A stretch of 34,428 nucleotides of DNA, taken from positions 1-34,428 of the forward strand of contig CAZLPW010000017.1 in assembly GCA_964561495.1 (NCBI GenBank), read 5' to 3'. This DNA comes from CAZLPW01 sp964561495 (GTDB taxonomy: Bacteria > Fidelibacterota > Marinisomatia > Marinisomatales > UBA1611). Shown in pieces: positions 1 through 7,559 of this stretch. The notes under the pieces are model-generated. The model saw nothing but the letters and a program-made list of their open reading frames with translations. It made no database searches and was not told the origin of the DNA. Position 1 is the first letter of the stretch. Each line of letters opens with the position of its first letter. The position numbers were made by a program, and so were the translations under genes.

Positions 1-1128
1 AACAGGCGAGTTAGAATTTCCTACAAGTCCAACTATATATGATGCTACCGCTGTAAAAAAGAAAGCCATTATTATCATAATAATACTTGTAACCAATGTG
101 ATAGCTAAATTATTAGTAATAAAATAATATACTCCAGCAACTAAAATAACTGCTATAGATGAGAAGATATTTATGATGTTTTTTGATATATCTCGTTGAT
201 TTATTGGTATATCGCTTTGTTTTACTTTCTTTTGTTTATCGATTAAAATTATAATTGCGTCTATTAAACCTTTTCGGACTCTAAATATAGATGAGATTCC
301 ACCAACAACCATTGCACCTACACCAACATATCTAATCTGAGTTGACCATAATTCCCATGCTCCTTCAAGTGGATTTGTGGCGTGCGCCATACCTTGTCCC
401 AATAAAGGGATACCAACCAACCAGCCTAAGAACCCTCCAATAAAAATAAGTATAGCAATATTCAGTTTCACAATAAAACCAACTGCTAGCAACGCAGGTG
501 ATATATCAGATCCAAAAAAGAAAATTCGATTTCCCAATAAAATTGCACCTTCAAGAACTCCTTTTAATACACCTGCAAATGAAATTAGGCCTTTTAATAA
601 TCCACCAATTAATGCCCCTTTTACAACTAACGAAGCATTATTTGAACTCCCAGAACTTTGTCCTGTTTCAAGCACGGAAGCACAGGCGAGTCCTTCAGGA
701 TACTGAAGATTGTCCTCATTTTTAACTATAAAAACCTGACGCATTGGAATCATAAATAAGATGCCTAAAAGGCCTCCAGTAAATGCAATTACCGTTGTCA
801 ATATCATATTAAACTCTTGCCAAACACCAATTAATATCAAAGCAGGCATCGTAAAAATTATCCCTGCGGCAAGAGATTCTCCAGCAGATGCAGCAGTTTG
901 TATCTGATTTGCTTCTAGAATATTATTAGTTTTCCTTTTATTGTTAGAGCTACCAATATATCTAAGAATCAGCATTCCAAGTACAGCTGCAGGTATAGAA
1001 GCTGAAACAGTCATGCCAGCCTTCAATCCTAAGTATACATTTGCCGAACCCATAACAATAGAAAGCATTATTCCAATAATTATGACTTTGAGGTTAATCT
1101 CTGGTATGGTTTTTAGATCTTCTGACAT
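1..1128 (-). CDS. OPT-family oligopeptide transporter, 5' part
   Basis: Translating the complementary strand from the ATG at 1128 gives 376 uninterrupted codons that run off the window start, so the C-terminal part is missing. The protein begins MSEDLKTIPEINLKVIIIG and has many hydrophobic segments. Family-typical pieces are GSANVYLGLKAGMTVSASIP near residues 27-46, a segment with NQIQTAASAGES at about 75-86, and YPEGLACASVLETG at about 143-156. These match the bacterial OPT group (oligopeptide or metal-chelate symporters of the inner membrane), usually over 600 residues long. A GGAG ribosome binding site lies a few bases upstream of the start. The gene diverges from the thiamin-regulated receptor, with 189 bases between the start codons. 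The family assignment is fairly firm; the substrate cannot be read from the sequence. Confidence 0.88.
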   Translation of the reverse strand, partial: MSEDLKTIPEINLKVIIIGIMLSIVMGSANVYLGLKAGMTVSASIPAAVLGMLILRYIGSSNNKRKTNNILEANQIQTAASAGESLAAGIIFTMPALILIGVWQEFNMILTTVIAFTGGLLGILFMIPMRQVFIVKNEDNLQYPEGLACASVLETGQSSGSSNNASLVVKGALIGGLLKGLISFAGVLKGVLEGAILLGNRIFFFGSDISPALLAVGFIVKLNIAILIFIGGFLGWLVGIPLLGQGMAHATNPLEGAWELWSTQIRYVGVGAMVVGGISSIFRVRKGLIDAIIILIDKQKKVKQSDIPINQRDISKNIINIFSSIAVILVAGVYYFITNNLAITLVTSIIMIIMAFFFTAVASYIVGLVGNSNSPV

Positions 1129-1182
1129 TACAACTCCATCTAAATTAATGTGAAGGTACATAATAAATTTATGTTAAAAAAA

Positions 1183-1211
1183 TTTAAAGAAGATTTTATT
1201 CTACTGATAAT
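1183..1211 (+). promoter_or_regulatory. candidate promoter for the riboswitch-receptor transcript
   Basis: TTTAAA at 1183-1188 and GATAAT at 1206-1211 are spaced by 17 bases and resemble sigma-70 -35 and -10 boxes. A start about 7 bases further on would begin the RNA just upstream of the TPP aptamer, where a promoter is needed. In DNA this AT-rich such matches are common, so the position is the main support. Confidence 0.35.
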
Positions 1212-1230
1212 ATTTACTAATTTTATATTA

Positions 1231-1313
1231 TTCAGGGGTGTCGTTAAAAACCAGATTTAATCGGCTGAGAACAAACCCATAGACCTGATCTGGATAATGC
1301 CAGCGTAGGGAGC
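1231..1313 (+). promoter_or_regulatory. TPP riboswitch (THI element)
   Basis: The conserved blocks of the thiamin pyrophosphate aptamer occur in order: GGGGTGTC (1235-1242), GGCTGAGA (1263-1270), ACCC (1275-1278), ACCTGATCTGGATAATGCCA (1283-1302) and GCGTAGGGA (1303-1311). Bases 1243-1248 can pair with 1256-1261 around a 7-base loop (P3), and 1240-1242 with 1263-1265 (P2). The element sits directly before the receptor gene. The aptamer's own AGGGAG (1307-1312) is the only good Shine-Dalgarno sequence for the ATG at 1318, so ligand binding would be expected to block translation. The identity is near certain. The mode of control is inferred from the layout. Confidence 0.96.
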
Positions 1314-1317
1314 AAAT

Positions 1318-3648
1318 ATGCTTTGTAAAACATATCTCTTATTTTTTCTTTTTTTTAGCGTTTTGGCTTATGCGAAAATTTCTGGGACAATTATTGACTC
1401 TACTACCAGTAAACCTGTAGAAAATGTAAATATTATTTATGGTGATTTTGGTACTACGAGCGATGAAGAAGGATTCTTTTTTATTGATGCAGAAGTAGGT
1501 AGCAAATTAAAGTTTTCACATATTGGCTATGAAATTAAATATAGACAAGCAAAAGATGGGATGCAGATTGGTCTAGTTCCATATATATTGTCTTCCGAAA
1601 ATATTATTGTTAAAGCTGGGCTAATAGATGAATTGCTTAACAAGATTACATCAAGCGCTTCAATTTTTTCTTATGACGATATTATTAAATCTGGAGCAGA
1701 TCATTTTCAACTTATTACCGAAAGAATTCCAAACCTTAATTGGGCTGGAGGAACTAGTAGACCAAGATATTTTCAAATAAGGGGGATTGGAGAACGCAGT
1801 CATTATTTTGGTGAGGGCCCTCCTAATTTTTCAGTTGGGTTTAACCTAGATGATTTAGATTTAAGTGGGCTAGGAATGACAGGTCATTTGTATGATATAG
1901 ATCAAATTGAAATTCTAAAAGGTCCGCAATCATCCGTATATGGGGCCAATGCTTTAGCAGGGATTATATCAATTAGATCGAAAAACCCAGATAAAGAATT
2001 AGATGCGGGCTTAACTTTAGATATTGGTGAATACGAATATAAAAACTTTAAAACTTATGTTAATTTTCCATTGATTAAAGACCTAACGGTAAGGCTTAAC
2101 TTTGGCAGGAGTTATCATAATGGATTTAGAAATAATATTAGTCGATCAGCATCAAACTCAAATAATAGAAATGAACAATTTTTTCGGTTAAAATTAAAAT
2201 TTCAAGCCCTGAAAAAATTTGATTTTTTATTAACGATTCTTTCATCAAATCTTGATAATGGCTATGATGCTTGGGCGCCTGATAATAATAAAAATTTTAG
2301 AACTTATACTGATGATGTTGGAAAAGATAGTCAAGCAACTAAGGGTATATCAATGCGTACAAATATTTTATTGTCAGATAATCTTAAAATTCTAAGTATA
2401 TCATCAATTGCAAAAACGGATTTAATTCACTCATACGATTCAGATTGGGCAGACGATTCTTATTGGCTGAATAACCATGGATTTGATCCAGCAGTTTATG
2501 GATACTCATATAAATTTTTTGATAAAAATGTCAAAGAACGCAAAAACATTACGCAAGAATTCCGGACGTCTTTATCTAAGGGGAAAAACAATTTTATTTT
2601 TGGAGTTTATTTAAAAAAACTTACCGAAATTGATTCAGCATCAGGTTATCTTTATGGAGGAAATGCAACTCAAGCTAGCAGTGAATTTAATTTTGATGCA
2701 TACGCAGCTTATTTAAAAGGTAAAGTATACCTAAATGATAAAATAATTGGGGATGCAAATCTTAGATTTGAAAAAAATAATTATGATTATTTTGGTGTTT
2801 CACAGTATAATTATTATGGCTTAAATGAACTACCATCAGTTAATTTTAAAATTGACACAGTTATGGTAGGTTTTAAATCATCTATCTCATATTATCTAAA
2901 TAATAGATCTAATTATTTTGTTTCATTTTCAAGAGGTTTTAAATCAGGTGGAGTGAATCAGCACCCGTATTTGTTAGATTCAAATAGACCTTACTCTCCA
3001 GAATTTATTAGAAATTTTGAATTTGGATTTAAATACTTCAACAAATCTACTATGATAATGTTAACTATGTTCAACTCCATTAGGGAAAATCAACAAGTAT
3101 CCGTATCAAGCCAGCAAATTCTGAATGATCCTAGCAGTTTTTTGTTTTATACTAGTAATGCAGGTTCGGGCGAAAATAGTGGTTTAGAATTTGAAAGCAC
3201 TCTGAAAATTTCTCCAAATATATCATTTAAGACTAGTTGTGGTATTTTACAAACGGATGTTAAAAGGTTTTCATACCAAACATTTTCTGGCCAAAGTTTT
3301 GGAGGTGATAGAGAAGCAGCAATGTCACCAAAAATAATGGGTTCATTTACAGTTAACTACGAAAAGAATGATTTTTATATTAGTTCAAACTCTACTTATA
3401 AAGATGAATATTATTTCTCGGACAGTCATAGTGAAAAGTCTAAGCCATATTCTTTGAGCAATATAACAATGGTCAGATCTTATGATAGATTAAGTTATAA
3501 ATTTTGGGTTCGAAACCTCTTTGATAAGAGGTATGCAGTTAGAGGGTTTTATTTTGGTCTTATTCCACCAAATTATAATGACAAATTATTTGTGAGTTAT
3601 GGGGATCCAAGAGAAGTCGGCTTTGGTTTAGAATACCAATTGCAATAA
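1318..3648 (+). CDS. TonB-dependent outer-membrane receptor, probable thiamin transporter
   Basis: This 776-residue protein has a signal peptide (residues 1-19, ending AYA). Next come a carboxypeptidase-regulatory-like beta domain (about 20-95, ISGTIIDSTTSKPVENVNII), a plug domain (about 115-222, with FQIRGIGER, IEILKGPQSSVYGANALAG) and a long barrel to the C terminus. These are the parts of a TonB/ExbBD-energised importer of the outer membrane. The TPP riboswitch in the leader makes thiamin or a thiamin precursor the likely cargo. TPP-controlled TonB receptors are known in Bacteroidota. Without that leader it would be labelled only as a generic receptor, and an iron or vitamin chelate would be possible. 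The ATG at 1318 is set by the AGGGAG at 1307-1312. No pnuT, tenA or thi biosynthesis gene is in the window. Confidence 0.9.
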   Translation: MLCKTYLLFFLFFSVLAYAKISGTIIDSTTSKPVENVNIIYGDFGTTSDEEGFFFIDAEVGSKLKFSHIGYEIKYRQAKDGMQIGLVPYILSSENIIVKAGLIDELLNKITSSASIFSYDDIIKSGADHFQLITERIPNLNWAGGTSRPRYFQIRGIGERSHYFGEGPPNFSVGFNLDDLDLSGLGMTGHLYDIDQIEILKGPQSSVYGANALAGIISIRSKNPDKELDAGLTLDIGEYEYKNFKTYVNFPLIKDLTVRLNFGRSYHNGFRNNISRSASNSNNRNEQFFRLKLKFQALKKFDFLLTILSSNLDNGYDAWAPDNNKNFRTYTDDVGKDSQATKGISMRTNILLSDNLKILSISSIAKTDLIHSYDSDWADDSYWLNNHGFDPAVYGYSYKFFDKNVKERKNITQEFRTSLSKGKNNFIFGVYLKKLTEIDSASGYLYGGNATQASSEFNFDAYAAYLKGKVYLNDKIIGDANLRFEKNNYDYFGVSQYNYYGLNELPSVNFKIDTVMVGFKSSISYYLNNRSNYFVSFSRGFKSGGVNQHPYLLDSNRPYSPEFIRNFEFGFKYFNKSTMIMLTMFNSIRENQQVSVSSQQILNDPSSFLFYTSNAGSGENSGLEFESTLKISPNISFKTSCGILQTDVKRFSYQTFSGQSFGGDREAAMSPKIMGSFTVNYEKNDFYISSNSTYKDEYYFSDSHSEKSKPYSLSNITMVRSYDRLSYKFWVRNLFDKRYAVRGFYFGLIPPNYNDKLFVSYGDPREVGFGLEYQLQ

Positions 3649-3719
3649 GATATAGCTAAAGTAATTTTTTAATATTTATTTTATCCTAATATTACCAATA
3701 TAGTAATTAATATTTTACA

Positions 3720-5039
3720 ATGTTTAATCAAATAACTGAAAGCTACAATAATATATTTAGATCTCTTAGAGGTCTTGGAAAAATTAATGATTCAAATATA
3801 GCCGATACTATAAGAGAAACTAGAATTGCGATGCTAAATGCAGACGTTAATTTTCAAGTTGTCAAAATTTTCGTTTCCCGTATTAAAGAAAAAGCAGTTG
3901 GGCTAAAAGTATCTAAGTCAATAAAGCCAGGTGAATATTTTATTAAAATAATTCATGAAGAAATAATTTCACTTCTTGGAAGAGGTGAAAAAAAATTAAA
4001 ATTAGATAAGACACCCTCAATAATTTTATTGGCAGGTTTGCAGGGATCGGGTAAAACTACAACAGCTGGTAAATTAGCAAACTTTTTAAAAAAAAATAAA
4101 TCTGTTATTTTAATTGCTGCAGATCATAACAGACCTGCTGCTATAGACCAATTGGTTAGTATAGGAAAACAAATAAATGTAGATGTCTATAATGATCAAA
4201 CTATTAATCCAGAATTAGTTATACAAAATGGAATTCAATTTTCCTTAGAAAGGGGCATTGATATTGTAATTATAGATACTGCAGGTCGTACCCACTTAGA
4301 CCAAGTTATGATGGATCAAATACAAAATATTTCAAAAAATATTAATATTTCTGAACTGCTTTTTGTAGCAGATGGAATGTCAGGCCAGGATGCTGTAAAC
4401 TCTGCTAAGATTTTTAATGAAAAATTGCCTATTACGGGTGTAATTTTGACCAAAATGGATGGTGATTCAAGAGGTGGTGCTGCGTTATCAATACAGGAAA
4501 CCATAGGAAAGCCAATAAAATTTATAGGAATATCTGAAAAATTAGATGGCCTTGAGCCATTTGATTCCGAAAAAATTGCAAATAAAATATTAGGTCATGG
4601 TGATATGTTATCTGTATTGGAAAAGGCTCAAAAAATATTTGACACTGAAGAAGCGTTAATTTTAGAAAAAAGATTAATAAATAATAAATTCGATTTAAAT
4701 GATTTTAAAACAAATTTAAGTCAGCTTAATAACACGGGCTTATTGAATCAGATGTCTAATTTTGTGCCAGGATTAAAAGATAAGGGTATTAATATAAATG
4801 ATAAAGAGTTTCTTTGGGCAGAAGCTATGATAAATTCTATGACACCTTTTGAAAGGTCTAATCCCCATCTTATGGATGGGAGTAGGAAGAAACGTATTGC
4901 AAAAGGCAGTGGTAGATCAGTTCAAGAAGTTAATCTTTTAATTAAAAAATTTATTAAAATGAAAAAAATGATGAAAAAATTTAGTAGTAATAAAAAGCAG
5001 ATCTTGCCGATATTTGGTGGGATTAAAAATTTTAATTAG
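3720..5039 (+). CDS. ffh: Signal recognition particle GTPase Ffh
   Basis: Ffh (439 aa) binds 4.5S RNA and signal sequences of nascent membrane proteins and delivers ribosomes to FtsY at the inner membrane. The N domain covers about residues 1-95. The G domain shows GLQGSGKTTT (106-115), IDTAGR (185-190), and ILTKMDGDSRGGAA (242-255). The M domain runs from about 300, with the RNA-binding segment SRKKRIAKGSG (388-398) followed by VQEVN. The usual VYRPAAIDQL stretch reads HNRPAAIDQL here (residues 136-145): the catalytic Asp and Arg positions remain, but the two residues between them differ. The gene starts a conserved operon with rpsP, khpA, rimM, trmD and rplS. The 71 bases upstream are AT-rich and show no clear signal. 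Confidence 0.98.
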   Translation: MFNQITESYNNIFRSLRGLGKINDSNIADTIRETRIAMLNADVNFQVVKIFVSRIKEKAVGLKVSKSIKPGEYFIKIIHEEIISLLGRGEKKLKLDKTPSIILLAGLQGSGKTTTAGKLANFLKKNKSVILIAADHNRPAAIDQLVSIGKQINVDVYNDQTINPELVIQNGIQFSLERGIDIVIIDTAGRTHLDQVMMDQIQNISKNINISELLFVADGMSGQDAVNSAKIFNEKLPITGVILTKMDGDSRGGAALSIQETIGKPIKFIGISEKLDGLEPFDSEKIANKILGHGDMLSVLEKAQKIFDTEEALILEKRLINNKFDLNDFKTNLSQLNNTGLLNQMSNFVPGLKDKGININDKEFLWAEAMINSMTPFERSNPHLMDGSRKKRIAKGSGRSVQEVNLLIKKFIKMKKMMKKFSSNKKQILPIFGGIKNFN

Positions 5040-5051
5040 AAGGAGTTAAAC

Positions 5052-5555
5052 TTGGCGACGAAAATTAGATTGAAACGTATTGGTAGAAGGAATAGACCGT
5101 TTTATAGAATGGTCATAATGGATTCGCGTAAAAGGCGTGATGGTGCTGCGATAGAACAGGTTGGTTGGTACAATCCTATTGATCTTAACCACTCGTATGA
5201 TTTAAAAAACGATCGAATAATATACTGGCTAGGTGAAGGAGCAGTGCCAACAGATGCAGCCCAAAAGCTTATTCGAAGATCAGGATTAGCTCATCGTTGG
5301 CATTTAATGAAGCAAGGGCTTGATGATGATGCAATCGATATAGAAATGCAAAAGTGGGCACTTAAACGTGAGGATATTAAAAATAAGCGAAAAGAGAAAG
5401 TAGCTAAAAAAGCAGAGGCGAAAAAAGGAAAAGAAATAGAAGAAGCGGATGATAATAAAATCTCTCAAAAAAAGGTAGCTACGGCTGATGATAATAAAGG
5501 AGAAAATATAGAATCGCAAGATTCTACTGAGTCTGATTCGAAAGAAGAAGAATAA
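5052..5555 (+). CDS. rpsP: 30S ribosomal protein S16 with long charged tail
   Basis: The protein starts at TTG (5052-5054) behind a well-placed GGAG at 5042-5045 and begins MATKIRLKRIGRRNRPFYR, the S16 signature. The core ribosomal domain ends around residue 85 (TDAAQKLIRRSGL). The remaining roughly 80 residues are rich in Lys and Glu and low in complexity (KKAEAKKGKEIEEADDNK). Ordinary S16 is 80-90 residues; tails like this occur in Bacteroidota relatives, and their function is not clear. It lies 12 bases after ffh and 42 bases before khpA. The tail is in frame with no sign of sequencing error. Confidence 0.97.
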   Translation: MATKIRLKRIGRRNRPFYRMVIMDSRKRRDGAAIEQVGWYNPIDLNHSYDLKNDRIIYWLGEGAVPTDAAQKLIRRSGLAHRWHLMKQGLDDDAIDIEMQKWALKREDIKNKRKEKVAKKAEAKKGKEIEEADDNKISQKKVATADDNKGENIESQDSTESDSKEEE

Positions 5556-5597
5556 AAAACTAGCAATAAAATAGATAAATAATAAAAAGGAGATGAT

Positions 5598-5831
5598 ATG
5601 AAAGAGTTCATTGAGACAGCAATTAAGTTATTGGTAGATAAACCAGATGAGGTTCAAGTAAGCATTGTAGAAACAGAGCAGCGTCTTATCTACGAATTAA
5701 CTGTTGGAGAAGGTGATTATGGTAAAGTGATTGGCAAGCATGGTAGGAATATATCCGCACTAAGAACTTTAATTTTTGCTATCAATGCAAAAGAAGGTGG
5801 TAAACGTGCTAGATTGGATGTTATTGATTGA
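5598..5831 (+). CDS. khpA: KH-domain RNA-binding protein KhpA
   Basis: This is a 77-residue single KH domain (formerly YlqC). The RNA-binding GXXG loop is GKHG at residues 46-49, within GDYGKVIGKHGRNISALR. KhpA proteins bind many RNAs and often act with KhpB/Jag in cell-envelope and division control. Its position between rpsP and rimM is the usual one across many phyla. The ATG follows AGGAG at 5588-5592. The stop codon TGA (5829-5831) overlaps the proposed rimM start. Confidence 0.95.
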   Translation: MKEFIETAIKLLVDKPDEVQVSIVETEQRLIYELTVGEGDYGKVIGKHGRNISALRTLIFAINAKEGGKRARLDVID

Positions 5832-6334
5832 TAATGAAGCCCAAAATACATCCTATTGCAACTATAACCAATGCCGCAGGTTATGAGGGCGAAGTTCGTC
5901 TTAAGCCTTTATCCAGATATTTTGATGAGTTCGTTGAAAATGGCACTTTAGCATTAGGTATTTGTCCAGAATCAACAAAATCTATTCATCTTGAAATTAT
6001 TAAAGGAATTGGTAAGAAAAGGAGATTTAAATTTGTTGGAATTGATAATTCTGATGAAGCAAAAGAAATAATAGGAAAGACGGTGTTTGTATTATCAGAA
6101 GATGATAGAATTATGTTAATTAGTAAGGACTTAATTGGCTTTGAAGTGATTACTATTAATGAAGACTATGTGGGACTGTTAATAGATGTGATTTGGCTTC
6201 CTGCCAGTGATGTGTATGTTATTCAAGACGAAAACAAGGAAATTTTGATTCCAGTAATACCTGAGGTTATTAATGGTGTTGATTTCGATAACAAAGTAAT
6301 TATTATTACACCAATGGATGGGTTATTAGATTGA
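5828..6334 (+). CDS. rimM: Ribosome maturation factor RimM
   Basis: RimM helps assemble the 30S subunit head by binding S19 near helix 33b of 16S rRNA. The 168 residues hold the N-terminal RimM beta barrel (IATITNAAGYEGEVRLKPLS, about residues 8-27) and a C-terminal PRC barrel (about 98-165, DLIGFEVITINEDYVGLLID). The start is either TTG at 5828, which overlaps the khpA stop as TTGA and has GGA at 5816-5818 at good spacing, or ATG at 5834, two codons later. The first fits the coupling style of this operon better. The stop overlaps the trmD start. Confidence 0.94.
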   Translation: MIMKPKIHPIATITNAAGYEGEVRLKPLSRYFDEFVENGTLALGICPESTKSIHLEIIKGIGKKRRFKFVGIDNSDEAKEIIGKTVFVLSEDDRIMLISKDLIGFEVITINEDYVGLLIDVIWLPASDVYVIQDENKEILIPVIPEVINGVDFDNKVIIITPMDGLLD

Positions 6335-7047
6335 ATCAAATAGCGATTATCACTGCGGCTCCTCATTTTATTAACAGCTATATTGAAAATAGCATTCTCA
6401 AAAAAGCTAATGAGAGAAAAGCAGTTTCTTTTCACATAATTGATCTTCGTGAATTTGGCCTAGGTAATTACCAAAAAATTGATGATAAACCTTATGGTGG
6501 TGGGAAAGGTATGATTTTGATGTCTGAACCTCTTTTTAGTGCAATTGATTATGCAATTAATCTTATGGAAAAATCCAATGATATTAAAATAATATACCCA
6601 AATCCTTCTGGGAGGAGGTGGAATCAAAAATCTGCCAAAAGAGTTAGCGATTTTTCAAAATCTATAATAATCTGTGGCCATTATAAAGGTATAGATCAAA
6701 GAGTCGTAGATAAATATGTAACTCATGAATATTCATTAGGCGATTTTGTAATGACATCTGGTGAAATACCAGCAATGGTTATGATTGATAGCTCAGTTAG
6801 ATTAATGTCTGGGGCATTAAATTCTCCAGAATCAGCTAAAACTGATTCTTTTTCTCATGGTCTTCTAGATCATCCTCATTATACATATCCACGTGAAATT
6901 GATGGCTTAAATGTACCCGATATATTATTAACTGGACACCATGATAATATTTTAAAATGGAGATTGAAGAAAAGGGAAACTCTAACTCAGAAAAAACGTA
7001 CTGATTTATGGGAACTATATAAAAATAAATTAAAAAACTGGAATTGA
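6331..7047 (+). CDS. trmD: tRNA (guanine37-N1)-methyltransferase TrmD
   Basis: TrmD makes m1G37 in tRNAs that read CNN codons, using S-adenosylmethionine, and so prevents +1 frameshifting. The 238 residues show the SPOUT trefoil-knot elements: KPYGGGKGMILM (about 51-62), IICGHYKGIDQRV (about 111-123) and EYSLGDFVMTSGE (about 130-142). The C-terminal helical domain follows. The start is TTG at 6331, overlapping the rimM TGA (TTGA), with GGATGGG 8 bases upstream. Three bases separate it from rplS. Confidence 0.97.
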   Translation: MNQIAIITAAPHFINSYIENSILKKANERKAVSFHIIDLREFGLGNYQKIDDKPYGGGKGMILMSEPLFSAIDYAINLMEKSNDIKIIYPNPSGRRWNQKSAKRVSDFSKSIIICGHYKGIDQRVVDKYVTHEYSLGDFVMTSGEIPAMVMIDSSVRLMSGALNSPESAKTDSFSHGLLDHPHYTYPREIDGLNVPDILLTGHHDNILKWRLKKRETLTQKKRTDLWELYKNKLKNWN

Positions 7048-7050
7048 ATT

Positions 7051-7398
7051 ATGAATAAGATATATGAAGCTACAAAAGAATTTTTGCGTGAGGATTTACC
7101 AAAATTTGGCGCAGGAGATACTCTTGCAGTTAATGTAAAAGTAAAAGAAGGTAATAAAGAAAGATTACAGCTTTTTGAGGGTACAGTTATAGGAAGAAGA
7201 GGTGGGAATGGTTTAGATGCTACTTTTACAGTTAGAAAAATTTCAGGAGGTATAGGTGTTGAGCGTATTTTTCCTCTCCATTCTCCTACTATTGATTCAA
7301 TTAAAGTAAAAAGGCGTGGGAAAGTAAGAAGAGCTAAGCTTAACTATTTAAAAAACGTTACTGGTAGTAAGGCTGCTAGAATTGAAGAAAAGCGCTAA
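7051..7398 (+). CDS. rplS: 50S ribosomal protein L19
   Basis: This 115-residue protein carries the L19 hallmarks: FGAGDTLAVNVKVKEGNKER, LFEGTVIGRRGG, and VERIFPLHSPTIDSIKVKRRGKVRRAKL near the C terminus. L19 sits at the 30S-50S interface. It is the last gene of the ffh-rplS group. A 161-base gap with a stem-loop (7420-7451) follows, which suggests the operon ends here. No RNase HII gene follows, unlike the order in many other bacteria. Confidence 0.98.
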   Translation: MNKIYEATKEFLREDLPKFGAGDTLAVNVKVKEGNKERLQLFEGTVIGRRGGNGLDATFTVRKISGGIGVERIFPLHSPTIDSIKVKRRGKVRRAKLNYLKNVTGSKAARIEEKR

Positions 7399-7419
7399 AT
7401 TTTGTACAATTAATCATCT

Positions 7420-7451
7420 ACATGGTTTAATAAAAACCCCTTAAAACATGT
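7420..7451 (+). other. stem-loop after rplS, possible transcript end
   Basis: ACATGGTTTAA (7420-7430) and TTAAAACATGT (7441-7451) form an 11-bp stem with one mismatch around a 10-base loop. No T-run follows, so it is not a standard intrinsic terminator. It may mark the 3' end of the rplS message or be chance in AT-rich DNA. The rest of 7399-7559 shows no RNA gene, and I see no selC tRNA in it. Confidence 0.35.
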
Positions 7452-7559
7452 AATAAAGTATTTAAGCTTGATATAAAATATATTTTTGTTTTTGGCCCAC
7501 CTGATTCAACTTTTATTTATTAGATTATACTAAAATATAATTAAAAGGACGAATATTTT

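Noticed and set aside
377..706. Open frame on the + strand near the window start
   Set aside because: It lies opposite the OPT transporter, which has clear family motifs and a good ribosome binding site on the minus strand. The + strand frame shows no recognisable pattern.
3691..3707. Inverted repeat before ffh (ATTAC with GTAAT)
   Set aside because: The stem is only 5 bp, mostly A-T, with no T-run and no ribosome binding site within it. It is expected by chance in AT-rich DNA.
7468..7541. -10-like hexamers (TATACT at 7526, TATAAT at 7536) before selA
   Set aside because: No -35 box at proper spacing supports them, and such hexamers are frequent in this AT-rich sequence. A selA promoter probably lies here, but the site cannot be chosen.
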